This document shows positions 18,533-27,457 of a DNA stretch of 64,000 bases, piece by piece (within the stretch, counting starts at the first letter, position 1; each line of letters starts with the position of its first letter). The translations under genes and the position numbers were made by a program. The notes beneath the pieces are model-generated. The model searched no databases and was not told the DNA's origin. It worked only from the letters and a program-made list of their open reading frames with translations. Source of the stretch: an uncultured SAR86 cluster bacterium (GTDB lineage Bacteria > Pseudomonadota > Gammaproteobacteria > Magnimaribacterales > AG-339-G14); contig CACJUN010000001.1 in assembly GCA_902596665.1 (NCBI GenBank), positions 62,001-126,000 on the forward strand. Direction: 5' to 3'.

Positions 18533-19810
18533 ATGAGCCTTAAAGTATTTTTTGTTTCTATCTTTCTTTTTTCGTTATCTATTTTTTCAAATATAACTAT
18601 TGAAATCAGCAGGGGAACAGAAGAACCTCCAAGGATTGCTATTGTTCCTTTTCTTTATGATGATCAATCAATATCTTATTTATTAACCAATCAAATATCA
18701 GATAATTTATCTTTGTTTGGAGAGTTTGAAATAATTGCCAACAGCGATCTGATAGCCTTTCCGTCATCTCCAGAAGATTTTTTTTACAACGACTGGAAAA
18801 CTTTAGATATTGATTACGTCGTAGCAGGATTCATAAGTCTTGAGGAGGATACATCAAAATTTATTGTTAATTACTTCCTCTTTGATATAAGGCAAGGAAG
18901 AAATCTCCTCAATGGAACTGCAAGGTCATCAGCAGATTCTCTCGTGCTCTCATCGCACAAAATGAGTAATAGAATTTATAAGCAGATAACTGGAGTGGAC
19001 GGAATTTTTACAACAAAACTTATGTATATTCTCAATCCTGAAAAGGATAAATATCAATTAAACATATGTGATATCAATGGCGATAATGAAATTACTTTGT
19101 TTGACTCACCTGAGCCTATAATGTCACCAGATTGGTCTCCTGATGGGAAAAAAATAAGTTACGTATCATTTGAAAATGGTAATTCCGAAATTTTTATCCA
19201 AGATTTATCCTCAGGGAAAAGAAATTCATTAAGAAGGTATCCTGGAATCAACAGTGCTCCTGTTTGGTCTCCAAGTGGAAATTATTTAGCCTTTGTTTCT
19301 TCCAGGAGTGGCAATCCTGATGTGTATTTATATGATTTAAAGACGGAAAAGATTTCTAGAATTACTGCGCATTACGGAATAGATACAGAACCTTCATTCT
19401 CTGCAAACGGAAGGAAACTTCTGTTTACCTCTAATAGATCAGGAACTCCTCAACTTTATGAAGTTAGCCTAATAACAAGAAAAATTTCAAGAATAACTTT
19501 TGATGGAAACTATAATGCCAGAGGAAGATATTTCCCAGATGGGAAGAATATTGTTTTTGTTCATAGATCAGAAGAAAAGTTTCATATTTCAATAAAACGC
19601 CTCGGAAAAAGTGGTCTAAAGATGCTTACTGAGACTGCATTAGATGAATCTCCAAGCGTTTCTCCTAATAATAACTTCATTATTTATGCCACGAAAGACG
19701 CTGAAAACGGCTATTTAGCAGGAATTTCGCTCGATGGGCTGGCAAAGTTTAAAATACCTAGTAAAATTGGCGCTATTCGGGAACCTGTTTGGTCTCCTTT
19801 CTTGAACTAA
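18533..19810 (+). CDS. tolB: Tol-Pal translocation protein TolB
   Basis: Periplasmic beta-propeller that binds Pal. The start at 18533 is preferred because it is 1 base after tolA and is followed at once by a signal peptide (SLKVFFVSIFLFSLSIFSN); a longer in-frame start at 18479 would put hydrophilic sequence ahead of the signal. 425 residues. The N-terminal domain is followed by propeller repeats with PDWSPDGKKISYVS, PVWSPSGNYLAFVSSRSG and PSFSANGRKLLFTSNRSG. tolB, tolA, tolQ, tolR, ybgC and pal form one tight operon. Confidence 0.95.
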   Translation: MSLKVFFVSIFLFSLSIFSNITIEISRGTEEPPRIAIVPFLYDDQSISYLLTNQISDNLSLFGEFEIIANSDLIAFPSSPEDFFYNDWKTLDIDYVVAGFISLEEDTSKFIVNYFLFDIRQGRNLLNGTARSSADSLVLSSHKMSNRIYKQITGVDGIFTTKLMYILNPEKDKYQLNICDINGDNEITLFDSPEPIMSPDWSPDGKKISYVSFENGNSEIFIQDLSSGKRNSLRRYPGINSAPVWSPSGNYLAFVSSRSGNPDVYLYDLKTEKISRITAHYGIDTEPSFSANGRKLLFTSNRSGTPQLYEVSLITRKISRITFDGNYNARGRYFPDGKNIVFVHRSEEKFHISIKRLGKSGLKMLTETALDESPSVSPNNNFIIYATKDAENGYLAGISLDGLAKFKIPSKIGAIREPVWSPFLN

Positions 19811-19863
19811 TTCAAGAATTTTGAGTCAAACATAATAGAACGTTTAACTAGATGAGGATAAAA

Positions 19864-20331
19864 ATGGAACCAATAAGTATTTTTCTAATATCAATATTGG
19901 CATGTTTAGGTAGTGGTTGTGCTAATGATGTGGCTGACGATGTATCTGCATCTAGCTACGCTTCTGTTTCTGGTCAATCTGCTCAGATGGGACCAAAAAT
20001 GGATGTAAATTTGCCTGATAAGGTTTATTTTGAGTTTGATAACTTTGACCTTGGTGATGATGCCATGGATACCTTGGAGCAGTACATTCGATTTGCTAAA
20101 AGAGCAAAGGCAATCAGATTGGAAGGGCATTGCGACGAGAGAGGCACAAGAGAATATAACCTAGCATTGGGTGAAAAAAGAGCTCAATCCGTTAAAGAAT
20201 TTTTAATAGTCAACGGTATCTCATCTTCTAAGATTGATGTCGTTTCATATGGCGAAGAAAGACCAGATAGGCTTGGTTCTTCTGAATCGGCATATAAAGC
20301 TAATAGGAGAGTTGAGATATCTCTTTACTAG
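19864..20331 (+). CDS. pal: Peptidoglycan-associated lipoprotein Pal
   Basis: Outer-membrane lipoprotein with an OmpA-like peptidoglycan-binding domain. The start at 19864 is chosen over the in-frame ATG at 19852 because GAGG (19853-19856) then sits at ribosome-site distance. The signal peptide ends at a cysteine in LACLGSGC; the last one is the likelier lipidated residue, although the -3 position is unusual. The OmpA domain shows VYFEFDNFDLG, LEGHCDERGTREYNLALGEKRAQSV and VSYGEERP. A possible promoter region (TTGAGT at 19821) precedes it. Confidence 0.94.
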   Translation: MEPISIFLISILACLGSGCANDVADDVSASSYASVSGQSAQMGPKMDVNLPDKVYFEFDNFDLGDDAMDTLEQYIRFAKRAKAIRLEGHCDERGTREYNLALGEKRAQSVKEFLIVNGISSSKIDVVSYGEERPDRLGSSESAYKANRRVEISLY

Positions 20332-20337
20332 CTTTAA

Positions 20338-21024
20338 GTGATTAAAAGATCTCTTTTACTTTTATTTTTTTTAATAACCTCTTCGACTTGGGCACAAGAT
20401 TCTGAGTCGGAAAGGTTGTTATTAAATAAGATTAATTCCCTTGAAAAAGAAATTCAAACACTTTTGAGTCAGCTTGAAGAAATTAACTATAAATTAAACA
20501 GAATTGAAGATACGCAGCAACTCAGATATGTTGATTTAGACAAAAGAATCCATGAGTTAGAAGGTATTTTGTTGGTTCAAGAAGAAATAGAGGGAACAAA
20601 TATAGATGAATTAGATCCTTTAGCAGGCTTAATCGAAGAAGATGATGCTAGTAATGAATTTGAACTTTGGTCAGATTCTCTTCAACTCATAGAAGATGGG
20701 AGATTTGCTGAGGCATCAGAAAAACTAAGATACTTGATCCTTTCATTCCCTGAAGGAAATTTCATTGGAGATGCTTTATTTTGGTTAGGTGAAATATATT
20801 TTCTTCAAGAGAATTACATTGATTCCTCTGATTCTTTTAATGAACTAATTTCCACTTATGCGGAACATAGCAGGGTACCAGACGCAAATTTTAAATTAGG
20901 AATGATAAGTTTAAGGTCAGAAGATTCTAATAAGGCAAAAGAATATTTTAATTACTTAATTAACAATCACCCTGACTCTGGAGCTGGTATACTCGCAGCC
21001 GAAGAATTGAAAAAGTTTCAATAA
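20338..21024 (+). CDS. cpoB: Cell division coordinator CpoB (YbgF)
   Basis: Periplasmic TPR protein at the end of the Tol-Pal operon, coordinating outer-membrane constriction with peptidoglycan synthesis. 228 residues, GTG start. A signal peptide (IKRSLLLLFFLITSSTWAQ) is followed by a coiled-coil trimerisation region (about 25-80) and a C-terminal TPR block with the typical GDALFWLGEIYFLQENY and PDANFKLGMISLRSED repeats. It ends 5 bases before a tRNA gene, so the tRNA is probably part of the same transcript. Confidence 0.92.
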   Translation: MIKRSLLLLFFLITSSTWAQDSESERLLLNKINSLEKEIQTLLSQLEEINYKLNRIEDTQQLRYVDLDKRIHELEGILLVQEEIEGTNIDELDPLAGLIEEDDASNEFELWSDSLQLIEDGRFAEASEKLRYLILSFPEGNFIGDALFWLGEIYFLQENYIDSSDSFNELISTYAEHSRVPDANFKLGMISLRSEDSNKAKEYFNYLINNHPDSGAGILAAEELKKFQ

Positions 21025-21029
21025 TACGT

Positions 21030-21105
21030 GGGTCGTTAGCTCAGTTGGTAGAGCAGTTGGCTTTTAATCAATTGGTCATAGGTTCGAATCCTATACGACC
21101 CACCA
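21030..21105 (+). tRNA. tRNA-Lys(UUU)
   Basis: 76 bases with encoded CCA (21103-21105). Acceptor stem GGGTCGT pairs with ACGACCC. The anticodon loop CTTTTAA has anticodon TTT at 21063-21065; the D arm (AGCTCAGTTGGTAGAGC) and T arm (GGTTCGAATCC) are canonical. The sequence is close to E. coli tRNA-Lys, with a G-T pair closing the anticodon stem. It sits between cpoB (5 bases upstream) and crcB (7 bases downstream). Confidence 0.98.
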
Positions 21106-21112
21106 CTTTAAT

Positions 21113-21469
21113 ATGACTATTTTAATGATTTCTTTAGGTGGAGCTTTAGGCGCTTCATCAAGATATTTGATATCCTCTTTTTTGAATAACTATTCAATTC
21201 TAAGCTTCTCAATTGGGACTCTGGCAGTGAACATCATAGGATGTTTTTTTATAGGTTTTTATATTTCAGAGACTTCAGAAGTGATTTCAGAAAATATAAA
21301 AAATTTCTTCATCATAGGATTTCTAGGATCATTTACAACATTTTCAGCTTTTACCAAAGAGTCTTTAGAACTTTATCAAACATTTGGAATGACAAATTCT
21401 TTTTTGTACATTTTAGTAAATGTGCTTTTTTGCTTGAGTGCTACTTACTTGGGCTATAAGATTTCTTAG
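21113..21469 (+). CDS. crcB: Fluoride exporter CrcB/Fluc
   Basis: Small dual-topology fluoride channel, 118 residues with four membrane segments. GGALGASSRYLIS at the N-terminus, TLAVNIIGCFFIGF and GFLGSFTTFSAFTKE are the family signatures, including the Asn and TTFS elements lining the pore. The ATG is only 7 bases after the tRNA-Lys 3' end, so maturation of the tRNA would leave almost no leader. No fluoride riboswitch is visible. Confidence 0.93.
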   Translation: MTILMISLGGALGASSRYLISSFLNNYSILSFSIGTLAVNIIGCFFIGFYISETSEVISENIKNFFIIGFLGSFTTFSAFTKESLELYQTFGMTNSFLYILVNVLFCLSATYLGYKIS

Positions 21470-21820
21470 ATGTCAGAAGAAAAAACTATCTTTCAAAAGA
21501 TAATAGATAAAGAAATACCATCCACTACTCATTATGAAGATGATTTATGTATTGTTATTGAGGATATAAATCCCAAGGCTCCAATACATTTACTTATTAT
21601 TCCAAAAAAACCAATTCCAAAATTATCAGATGCTTCTGAGGAGGATGTATCAATTCTCGGACACTTGATGTTTATTGTTGGAGAGATGTCTAGAAAATTT
21701 AAAACAGAAGATTCATTTAACGTCGTGATAAATAATGGAGCCTCAGCCGGGCAGACTGTCTTTCATCTTCACTTACATTTATTAGCTGGAAGAGATTTCT
21801 CTGATTTATTCCCAGCTTAA
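21470..21820 (+). CDS. hinT: HIT-family purine nucleoside phosphoramidase HinT
   Basis: 116-residue histidine-triad protein hydrolysing adenosine phosphoramidates and aminoacyl-AMP. The catalytic triad motif is HLHLHLL near residue 100; EKTIFQKIIDKEIPS at the N-terminus and DINPKAPIHLLIIPKKPI are typical. It begins on the base after the crcB stop and its own stop abuts the bepA stop on the other strand. Confidence 0.95.
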   Translation: MSEEKTIFQKIIDKEIPSTTHYEDDLCIVIEDINPKAPIHLLIIPKKPIPKLSDASEEDVSILGHLMFIVGEMSRKFKTEDSFNVVINNGASAGQTVFHLHLHLLAGRDFSDLFPA

Positions 21821-23263
21821 TCAGCCCATTCTCTTTAAGGCTTCAGTAGTCTGATAAATTTCTTCCATTCTAGTCCTGATACTTTCACTTACCTCGAAGA
21901 AGTTTACAGCCAGTTTTGATGCCTCTCTAAGCTGCATGATTGCTGCTTCAAATCGCCCCGTTAAAAAGAAGTACTCAGCTCTAGACCTATGTAATCCTAT
22001 AAGGTTATTTGAGAAGCCTTGCACTTCTGCTAACTCATACCAAACGAAAGGGTCGGTAGGTCTTTTTTTTGAAATATCATTTAAAATTTCTTCAGCTTCA
22101 TCATACTTTTTGTCTCTGAACAACGCTTTTGATAACAACAGGGAGATTGAGTAATTATTAGGATGCAGGGAAATAAGGTTTTTTCCCAAAGAAACACTCT
22201 CAAGGATATTTCCAGCTTTCATGTGAGCTTCCATTAGAGATATTTGAAGATTGATATTGATAGGATCTAATTCTATGCATTCTCTTATTAACGAAAAGGC
22301 TTTTGAATAATCTTTATTATTTAGATACGCAAGGTGAAGGGCATACTTTGAAATAGTCTCATCTTTTTTTGTTTTTGCTTTTCTAAGTTCGCTGGAATAT
22401 TTTCTTATTAAACCTCTAGGATTTTGCTCTATTCCGCTTTCAATTCTTTTTTTAACTAGATGAAAGTCAACTGAGTCTCTGTAAGATACAAATGAGTTTT
22501 TTTCTACAAACTCAGTTTCCCTTATCCTGGCATCAGTAATACGATCCTTAGGAAATGGATGTGTCCTTAAGTAACCAAATTGATCTTCAGAATTATTACG
22601 AGAGAGATCCTGAAGTATCTTAAACATCCTTCCTTGTCCCTTGGGATCAAAACCTGATCTGACAAGATTATTGAAGCCTATTCGATCTGCTTCTTGCTCA
22701 TTAGAGCGAGTGAAATTAGTATTTAATTGTTGCATCAAGGCTGGTCCAGTTATGATCGCCTGAGGATTATTAGATGCAGCTGCCAAAGCTATGCTTCCTA
22801 GAATCATTAGAGCATTTGCCAAAGGCGATCCTCTATTTTGACTTCTTGCATAATGTCTCTGGCTTAAATGAGCTAATTCATGAGTCATAACTGACGAAAA
22901 TTCAGACTCATCATTTGTGTAAAAGAATAACCCAGTATTAATCCCTATTATTCCTCCAGCCGCTGCAAAGGCATTTATAGACTTATCATCAATGATAATG
23001 AATTCAAATCTTCTGTCTTTAACTTGTGAATTTTCTGCTAGCCTATATATCAAATCTTCTATGTATGACCTCACAAGAGGATCGGAATGCTCTTTAGCTT
23101 GCGATCTGAAAAGAGATAGCCATAATCTCCCCATTTCAAATTCACCAGATAACGACACAGATGCGGACGATCTATCTCCTAAAACTGGTAAATCATCCTG
23201 AATGTCCTGTGCACTCGAGAAAGATAGAACTACTAGAGTTAAAAATAAAAAAAATCTCTTCAC
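21821..23263 (-). CDS. bepA: M48 metalloprotease with TPR domain (BepA-like)
   Basis: Periplasmic zinc protease and chaperone for outer-membrane protein assembly. 480 residues, GTG start. Signal peptide residues 1-19 (ending SSAQD), zinc motif HELAH at 128-132, and the third ligand in EADRIG further on. The C-terminal half (from about 280) consists of TPR-like helices. The protease and TPR arrangement is that of BepA/YfgC. It fits with bamB and bamC also in this window. A minus-strand -10 (TATACT, 23275-23270) ends exactly 7 bases before the GTG, predicting a leaderless mRNA. Confidence 0.93.
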   Translation of the reverse strand: MKRFFLFLTLVVLSFSSAQDIQDDLPVLGDRSSASVSLSGEFEMGRLWLSLFRSQAKEHSDPLVRSYIEDLIYRLAENSQVKDRRFEFIIIDDKSINAFAAAGGIIGINTGLFFYTNDESEFSSVMTHELAHLSQRHYARSQNRGSPLANALMILGSIALAAASNNPQAIITGPALMQQLNTNFTRSNEQEADRIGFNNLVRSGFDPKGQGRMFKILQDLSRNNSEDQFGYLRTHPFPKDRITDARIRETEFVEKNSFVSYRDSVDFHLVKKRIESGIEQNPRGLIRKYSSELRKAKTKKDETISKYALHLAYLNNKDYSKAFSLIRECIELDPININLQISLMEAHMKAGNILESVSLGKNLISLHPNNYSISLLLSKALFRDKKYDEAEEILNDISKKRPTDPFVWYELAEVQGFSNNLIGLHRSRAEYFFLTGRFEAAIMQLREASKLAVNFFEVSESIRTRMEEIYQTTEALKRMG

Positions 23264-23269
23264 AATAAC

Positions 23270-23277
23270 AGTATAAT
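23270..23277. promoter_or_regulatory. Overlapping divergent -10 boxes for bepA and perM
   Basis: AGTATAAT contains TATAAT on the plus strand (23272-23277), for perM with a leader of about 33 bases, and TATACT on the minus strand (23275-23270), which puts the bepA transcription start on the G of its GTG codon. Confidence 0.5.
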
Positions 23278-23316
23278 TACTTTTGATTACTAGAAAACAA
23301 AATAGTTCAAAAGTTT

Positions 23317-24366
23317 ATGGCTTCATATTTTAAAAATCTTATTGATAAATATTTTCATACGGAAGATCAAATTTCTTTATCAATTTTATTAGTTTTTATA
23401 GGAATTATAGTGATTTTCTTCGGTTCAATTCTTACGCCGTTATTTATAAGTGCTCTTGTTGCATATTTATTAAACAGTGTAGTTACTGCTACCGAAAAAA
23501 GAGGGTTTTCAAGACCGATAGGTCTAACTATTTCTATAACTTTGTTTTTTGGTCTATATCTTTCATTATTTCTAATCTTCCCTTTACTCTCAAGACAAAT
23601 AATTGGGTTGGTAAATGAATTACCTAGAATCGTAGAAAACTTGGAAGACATTCTTGTAAATTTCTTTAATGATTACCCAGAATTTTTCACCTCAGAACAA
23701 ATCGAAAACTTGAGCGTAACTGTAACCTCTAGCTTGCCTAATATTCTTGAGCAAACCCTTTTACAGCTAAATGCTGGGTTTTCAGCAGCAATGAGCGCCC
23801 TTGTTTATTTGGTGCTAATTCCTTTTTTAGTGTTCTTCTTTTTAAAAGATAAGAAGCAAATGCTTGAGTACGTTGCTTATTTTCTTCCTAGCGATAAAAG
23901 TTCAGCCTCCAAAATCTGGATAGAGCTAGATTCTCAGCTTTTTAAATATCTTCGAGGTAAGGTTCTTGAATTAATCATTGTAGGGATTGTTACAACAACC
24001 GCATTCTCTATACTCGGTGCCAATTATTCTCTTTTACTTGGCATATTGGTTGGGTTATCGGTTTTGATACCATTATTTGGTGCTATTTTTGTAACGATAC
24101 CTGTTGCTATCGTTGGCTATTTTCAATGGGGCTTGGATATGAATTATTTAATTTTCCTAGCTACTTATCTGATCATTCAAGCTCTAGATGGGAATGTTCT
24201 ATTCCCGCTCTTGATTGGAAGAGAAGTAAATCTCCATCCAGTTTTAATTGTTTTGGCAATACTTATTTTTGGAGGTATTTGGGGATTTTGGGGAGTTTTA
24301 TTGGCGGTCCCATTAGCTACTGCGATAAGAGCAGTGATAAAGTCTTGGCCTGCAGTTAATAATTAA
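23317..24366 (+). CDS. perM: AI-2E family transporter PerM
   Basis: Integral membrane protein of the AI-2E/PerM exporter family, 349 residues. Two to three N-terminal membrane segments (about 20-45, 60-85) are followed by a hydrophilic stretch of about 90 residues and then a block of five or so membrane segments. The family signature PLFGAIFVTIPVAIVGYFQWG and the C-terminal HPVLIVLAILIFGGIWGFWGVLLAVPL are present. The substrate is not predictable. It overlaps bcp tail to tail by 4 bp. Confidence 0.9.
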   Translation: MASYFKNLIDKYFHTEDQISLSILLVFIGIIVIFFGSILTPLFISALVAYLLNSVVTATEKRGFSRPIGLTISITLFFGLYLSLFLIFPLLSRQIIGLVNELPRIVENLEDILVNFFNDYPEFFTSEQIENLSVTVTSSLPNILEQTLLQLNAGFSAAMSALVYLVLIPFLVFFFLKDKKQMLEYVAYFLPSDKSSASKIWIELDSQLFKYLRGKVLELIIVGIVTTTAFSILGANYSLLLGILVGLSVLIPLFGAIFVTIPVAIVGYFQWGLDMNYLIFLATYLIIQALDGNVLFPLLIGREVNLHPVLIVLAILIFGGIWGFWGVLLAVPLATAIRAVIKSWPAVNN

Positions 24367-24836
24367 CTTTTTAAATATTCTTCAAGAGTTTCTAAGACCT
24401 CTTGCGCATGTCCAGGAACCTTAACTTTCCTCCATTCTTTGATTAACTTATTATTTGAATCGATTAAAAAAGTACTCCTTTCTATTCCCATGTATTTTTT
24501 TCCGTACATACTTTTTTCCTTAATAACATCAAATAACTTACAAAGTTTTTCCTCAGGATCACTAATTAGTTCAAAAGGAAATTTAAATTTTTCTTTAAAA
24601 TTTTCATGAGACTTTAAGCTTTCTCTTGAGACGCCAAAAATTTCTGCATTTACATTTTTAAACTTTTTGTAAAGGTCTCTAAAATTTTCTCCCTCAGTCG
24701 TGCATCCGGGAGTATTATCTTTAGGATAGAAATAGATCACCAAATTCTTTTTATTATTTTTTAGATCAAAAACAGAATCATTTGTAGCTTCTGCCTTAAA
24801 AGTTGGAATTTTTTTACCTTCTATAATTTTTCCCAT
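24363..24836 (-). CDS. bcp: Thioredoxin-dependent peroxiredoxin Bcp (1-Cys form)
   Basis: Reduces hydroperoxides. 157 residues; the peroxidatic cysteine C45 is in YPKDNTPGCTTE. The second cysteine found five residues later in E. coli BCP is a glutamate here (E50), so this is a variant without that resolving cysteine. A clear ribosome site (AGAGG) precedes the ATG. It is divergent from dapA. Confidence 0.94.
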   Translation of the reverse strand: MGKIIEGKKIPTFKAEATNDSVFDLKNNKKNLVIYFYPKDNTPGCTTEGENFRDLYKKFKNVNAEIFGVSRESLKSHENFKEKFKFPFELISDPEEKLCKLFDVIKEKSMYGKKYMGIERSTFLIDSNNKLIKEWRKVKVPGHAQEVLETLEEYLKS

Positions 24837-24875
24837 TTTTTTCCTCTTAAAAAAGTAATTTATTTAAGTCAATAA

Positions 24876-24881
24876 TATACA
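24876..24881 (+). promoter_or_regulatory. Candidate -10 box of the dapA-bamC-purC operon
   Basis: TATACA lies 22 bases before the dapA ATG, giving a leader of about 16 bases. No convincing -35 is seen in the 67-bp gap between bcp and dapA. Confidence 0.35.
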
Positions 24882-24903
24882 ATTCAACTTTGCAAAAAGA
24901 AAT

Positions 24904-25782
24904 ATGTTAGTTAAGGGAAGTATAGTAGCAATTGTGACTCCTATGAAGGCAAACGGAGACCTTGATCTGGATGCTCTTGATAAACTTGTGGATTTTCATA
25001 TTGAGTCAGGAACTAAAGGAATTATTGCAGTTGGTACAACAGGCGAATCTGCTACTTTGGAAGTTTCAGAACATATTTCGGTTATTGAAAGAATAGTCAA
25101 AAAAGCAGATAAAAAGGTTTTTATTTTTGCAGGAACGGGTGCTAATAGTACAAAGGAAGCAATATTCTTAAGCATGGCAGCTAAAAGTGCTGGTGCCGAT
25201 GCATCTTTATCTGTTACGCCTTATTACAACAAGCCAACACAAGAAGGTCTATTCCAACATTACACTCAGATAGCAGATCAAGTTGAATTTCCTCAAGTAC
25301 TTTATAACGTTCCAGGAAGAACTAGTTGTGATTTATTGCCTGAAACTATAGCTAGGTTAGCACCTCATGAGAACATTTTAGGAATCAAAGAGGCCACTGG
25401 GGATCTATCAAGATTAGAAAAACTCAAAAAATTAATTAGAGATGAAACTTTTTTTCTATACTCAGGTGACGATGCCACGGCAACAGACTTTATTCTAAAT
25501 GGAGGCCATGGAAATATTTCGGTTACTGCCAATGTTGTGCCTGATTTAATGTCTAAGTTATGTGATTTTGCTCTTGAAAAATCTTCAGAGGCAAAGGTTA
25601 TAGAAAATAAAATTTCTAATTTAAATGAAATGCTTTTTTTAGAATCTAATCCAATACCTGTAAAATGGGCTTTAAGTAGAATGGGCTTGATAGATATTGG
25701 AATTAGATTGCCTCTAACTAACCTTTCTAAAGAGCATCAACAAACCTTGCAAGAGGAATTATTAAAACTTGAGTTAATTTGA
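24904..25782 (+). CDS. dapA: 4-Hydroxy-tetrahydrodipicolinate synthase
   Basis: Condenses pyruvate with aspartate semialdehyde in lysine and diaminopimelate synthesis. 292 residues, TIM barrel. GTTGESATL (substrate loop), SVTPYYNKPTQEG with the catalytic Tyr, YNVPGRT, and the Schiff-base lysine in GIKEATGD are all intact. First gene of the conserved dapA-bamC-purC operon. Confidence 0.98.
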   Translation: MLVKGSIVAIVTPMKANGDLDLDALDKLVDFHIESGTKGIIAVGTTGESATLEVSEHISVIERIVKKADKKVFIFAGTGANSTKEAIFLSMAAKSAGADASLSVTPYYNKPTQEGLFQHYTQIADQVEFPQVLYNVPGRTSCDLLPETIARLAPHENILGIKEATGDLSRLEKLKKLIRDETFFLYSGDDATATDFILNGGHGNISVTANVVPDLMSKLCDFALEKSSEAKVIENKISNLNEMLFLESNPIPVKWALSRMGLIDIGIRLPLTNLSKEHQQTLQEELLKLELI

Positions 25783-25783
25783 G

Positions 25784-26731
25784 ATGAGATTTTTTGTATT
25801 ACTTTTAATATTAGTTAGCTGTGTTTCTGATCCATCCAAGCAATCTAGAAATGCATATTTATTAGAAGAGGAAGATAATACTTTGTCTGAAGTCATTGAG
25901 GACATTACAGTTCTCTTAGATTTGTATCCTATAAATGGCGAAATAGATAAAGAGAAATTAAGTTATGAGCTTCAAAGACCAAGACAGTTTTTTTCTTCAG
26001 GAAGCAATAATGAAATAAGACTCCATAAACTGGGTCAAATTAGATGGTTATATGTTGAGTCATTGCCTAGCTCTGTATGGCCAATTCTTAATCAATATAT
26101 TGAAAATGAAAATGATTTATCTATTAGGATTTCTGATCCAGATGAAGGAGTCATTGAAACAGAAACCTTCAACAAAAAGGATAAAGAGGTCAAGTATCGA
26201 TTTAAAGTTGAGCATGGAATAAGACAAGCCAGCACCGAATTATTTTTTACTGAGCTGGTTAAACAGGAAAATGATTGGGCTATTCTGGATAATGATAATT
26301 CTGAAGCAGATGAATTTTTAAGGAATTTGCTGGATTATTTTTCTTCAGCTACTGTTTCTCAAGGTACTTCCTTGGTTGCTTTAAACTTAAATCAAGGCAG
26401 AAAGTCTGAGGTAATCAATACAAATGATGGAAAATCATATATTAAGCTGAGTATAGGTTTTGCTAGGACTTGGGCAGCTTTGAACAGAGCTCTTAAAGAA
26501 GCAGCAATTAATGTTAAGGATTTAAATAGAGAAGAGGGCTATGTTTTGATTAATTATGGGTTGCCTGAAGAAGAGGGAATCCTCGCAAGACTGAGAAAAA
26601 GTGAGCCTAAAGAGTATAAAATTATTGTAAGATCATCATCAGAAGATCTAACTCAAATAATGTTAGATTCAGAAGAATGGAATGATGAGCTTGAAAGTCT
26701 TTTGTCTGAAATTAATCAATCTCTATCTTAA
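25784..26731 (+). CDS. bamC: Outer membrane assembly lipoprotein BamC
   Basis: Accessory BAM-complex lipoprotein. 315 residues: signal peptide and lipobox in FFVLLLILVSC with Cys13 as the lipidated residue, then an extended N-terminal part and two helix-grip domains. Sequence similarity to E. coli BamC is low by eye, and the call depends on lipobox, size and its position between dapA and purC. It begins 1 base after dapA. Confidence 0.85.
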   Translation: MRFFVLLLILVSCVSDPSKQSRNAYLLEEEDNTLSEVIEDITVLLDLYPINGEIDKEKLSYELQRPRQFFSSGSNNEIRLHKLGQIRWLYVESLPSSVWPILNQYIENENDLSIRISDPDEGVIETETFNKKDKEVKYRFKVEHGIRQASTELFFTELVKQENDWAILDNDNSEADEFLRNLLDYFSSATVSQGTSLVALNLNQGRKSEVINTNDGKSYIKLSIGFARTWAALNRALKEAAINVKDLNREEGYVLINYGLPEEEGILARLRKSEPKEYKIIVRSSSEDLTQIMLDSEEWNDELESLLSEINQSLS

Positions 26732-26740
26732 ATATTAATT

Positions 26741-27457
26741 ATGAAAAAAATAGAACTTTTATCGAGCGGCAAGGCTAAATCTTTATATACCACTGAAAAT
26801 TCTGATCAGCTTATTATGGAGTATAGAGATGACACTTCTGCTTTTGATGGAAAAAAAATCGAAAAACTTGCTGGCAAAGGGACTGTAAATAACAGATTTA
26901 ATGCGCATGTTATGCAACAAATAGAAAAATCTGGCATACCTACTCATTTCATTGACGAGGTCTCAGAAAATGAAAGCCTTGTTAGGAAGTTAGAAATGGT
27001 TCCAATTGAATGTGTTGTGAGGAATATTACAGCTGGGAGCATATGCAAAAGATTGGGGCTTGAAGAAGGCATGGAGCTAAATCCTCCAACGTTTGAATTT
27101 TTCTATAAAGATGATGAGCTAGGCGATCCGATGGTAAATGAATTTCACATTATTTCCTTTAATTGGGGAACTGAGAAAGATATAGAAGAAATGAGAGAAT
27201 TAACTTTCAAAGTTAATGACGTTTTAAAAAAAATGTTTGCAGATGGAGGATTATTGCTTGTCGATTTCAAACTCGAGTTTGGGAGACAAGATGGAAAAAT
27301 GTACTTAGGCGATGAGATGACTCCCGATGGTTGCAGAGTGTGGGATGCTGAGACAAGAAAGAAACTTGATAAAGATAGATTTCGACAAGGCTTAGGTGAC
27401 GTAATTGAGTCCTATCAAGAAATTGCCTCAAGAATAGGAGTTAGTTTAGAAAACTAA
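26741..27457 (+). CDS. purC: SAICAR synthetase
   Basis: Purine biosynthesis enzyme joining CAIR and aspartate. 238 residues; [11 protein letters not shown] near the N-terminus, [41 protein letters not shown] and [11 protein letters not shown] with [12 protein letters not shown] are the usual motifs. It ends in a 4-bp overlap with korB on the opposite strand. Confidence 0.97.
   Translation: MKKIELLSSGKAKSLYTTENSDQLIMEYRDDTSAFDGKKIEKLAGKGTVNNRFNAHVMQQIEKSGIPTHFIDEVSENESLVRKLEMVPIECVVRNITAGSICKRLGLEEGMELNPPTFEFFYKDDELGDPMVNEFHIISFNWGTEKDIEEMRELTFKVNDVLKKMFADGGLLLVDFKLEFGRQDGKMYLGDEMTPDGCRVWDAETRKKLDKDRFRQGLGDVIESYQEIASRIGVSLEN

Noticed and set aside
21030-21105. tRNA-Lys as an integration site
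   Set aside because: No duplicate of the tRNA 3' end and no integrase or foreign genes follow; crcB and hinT are ordinary.
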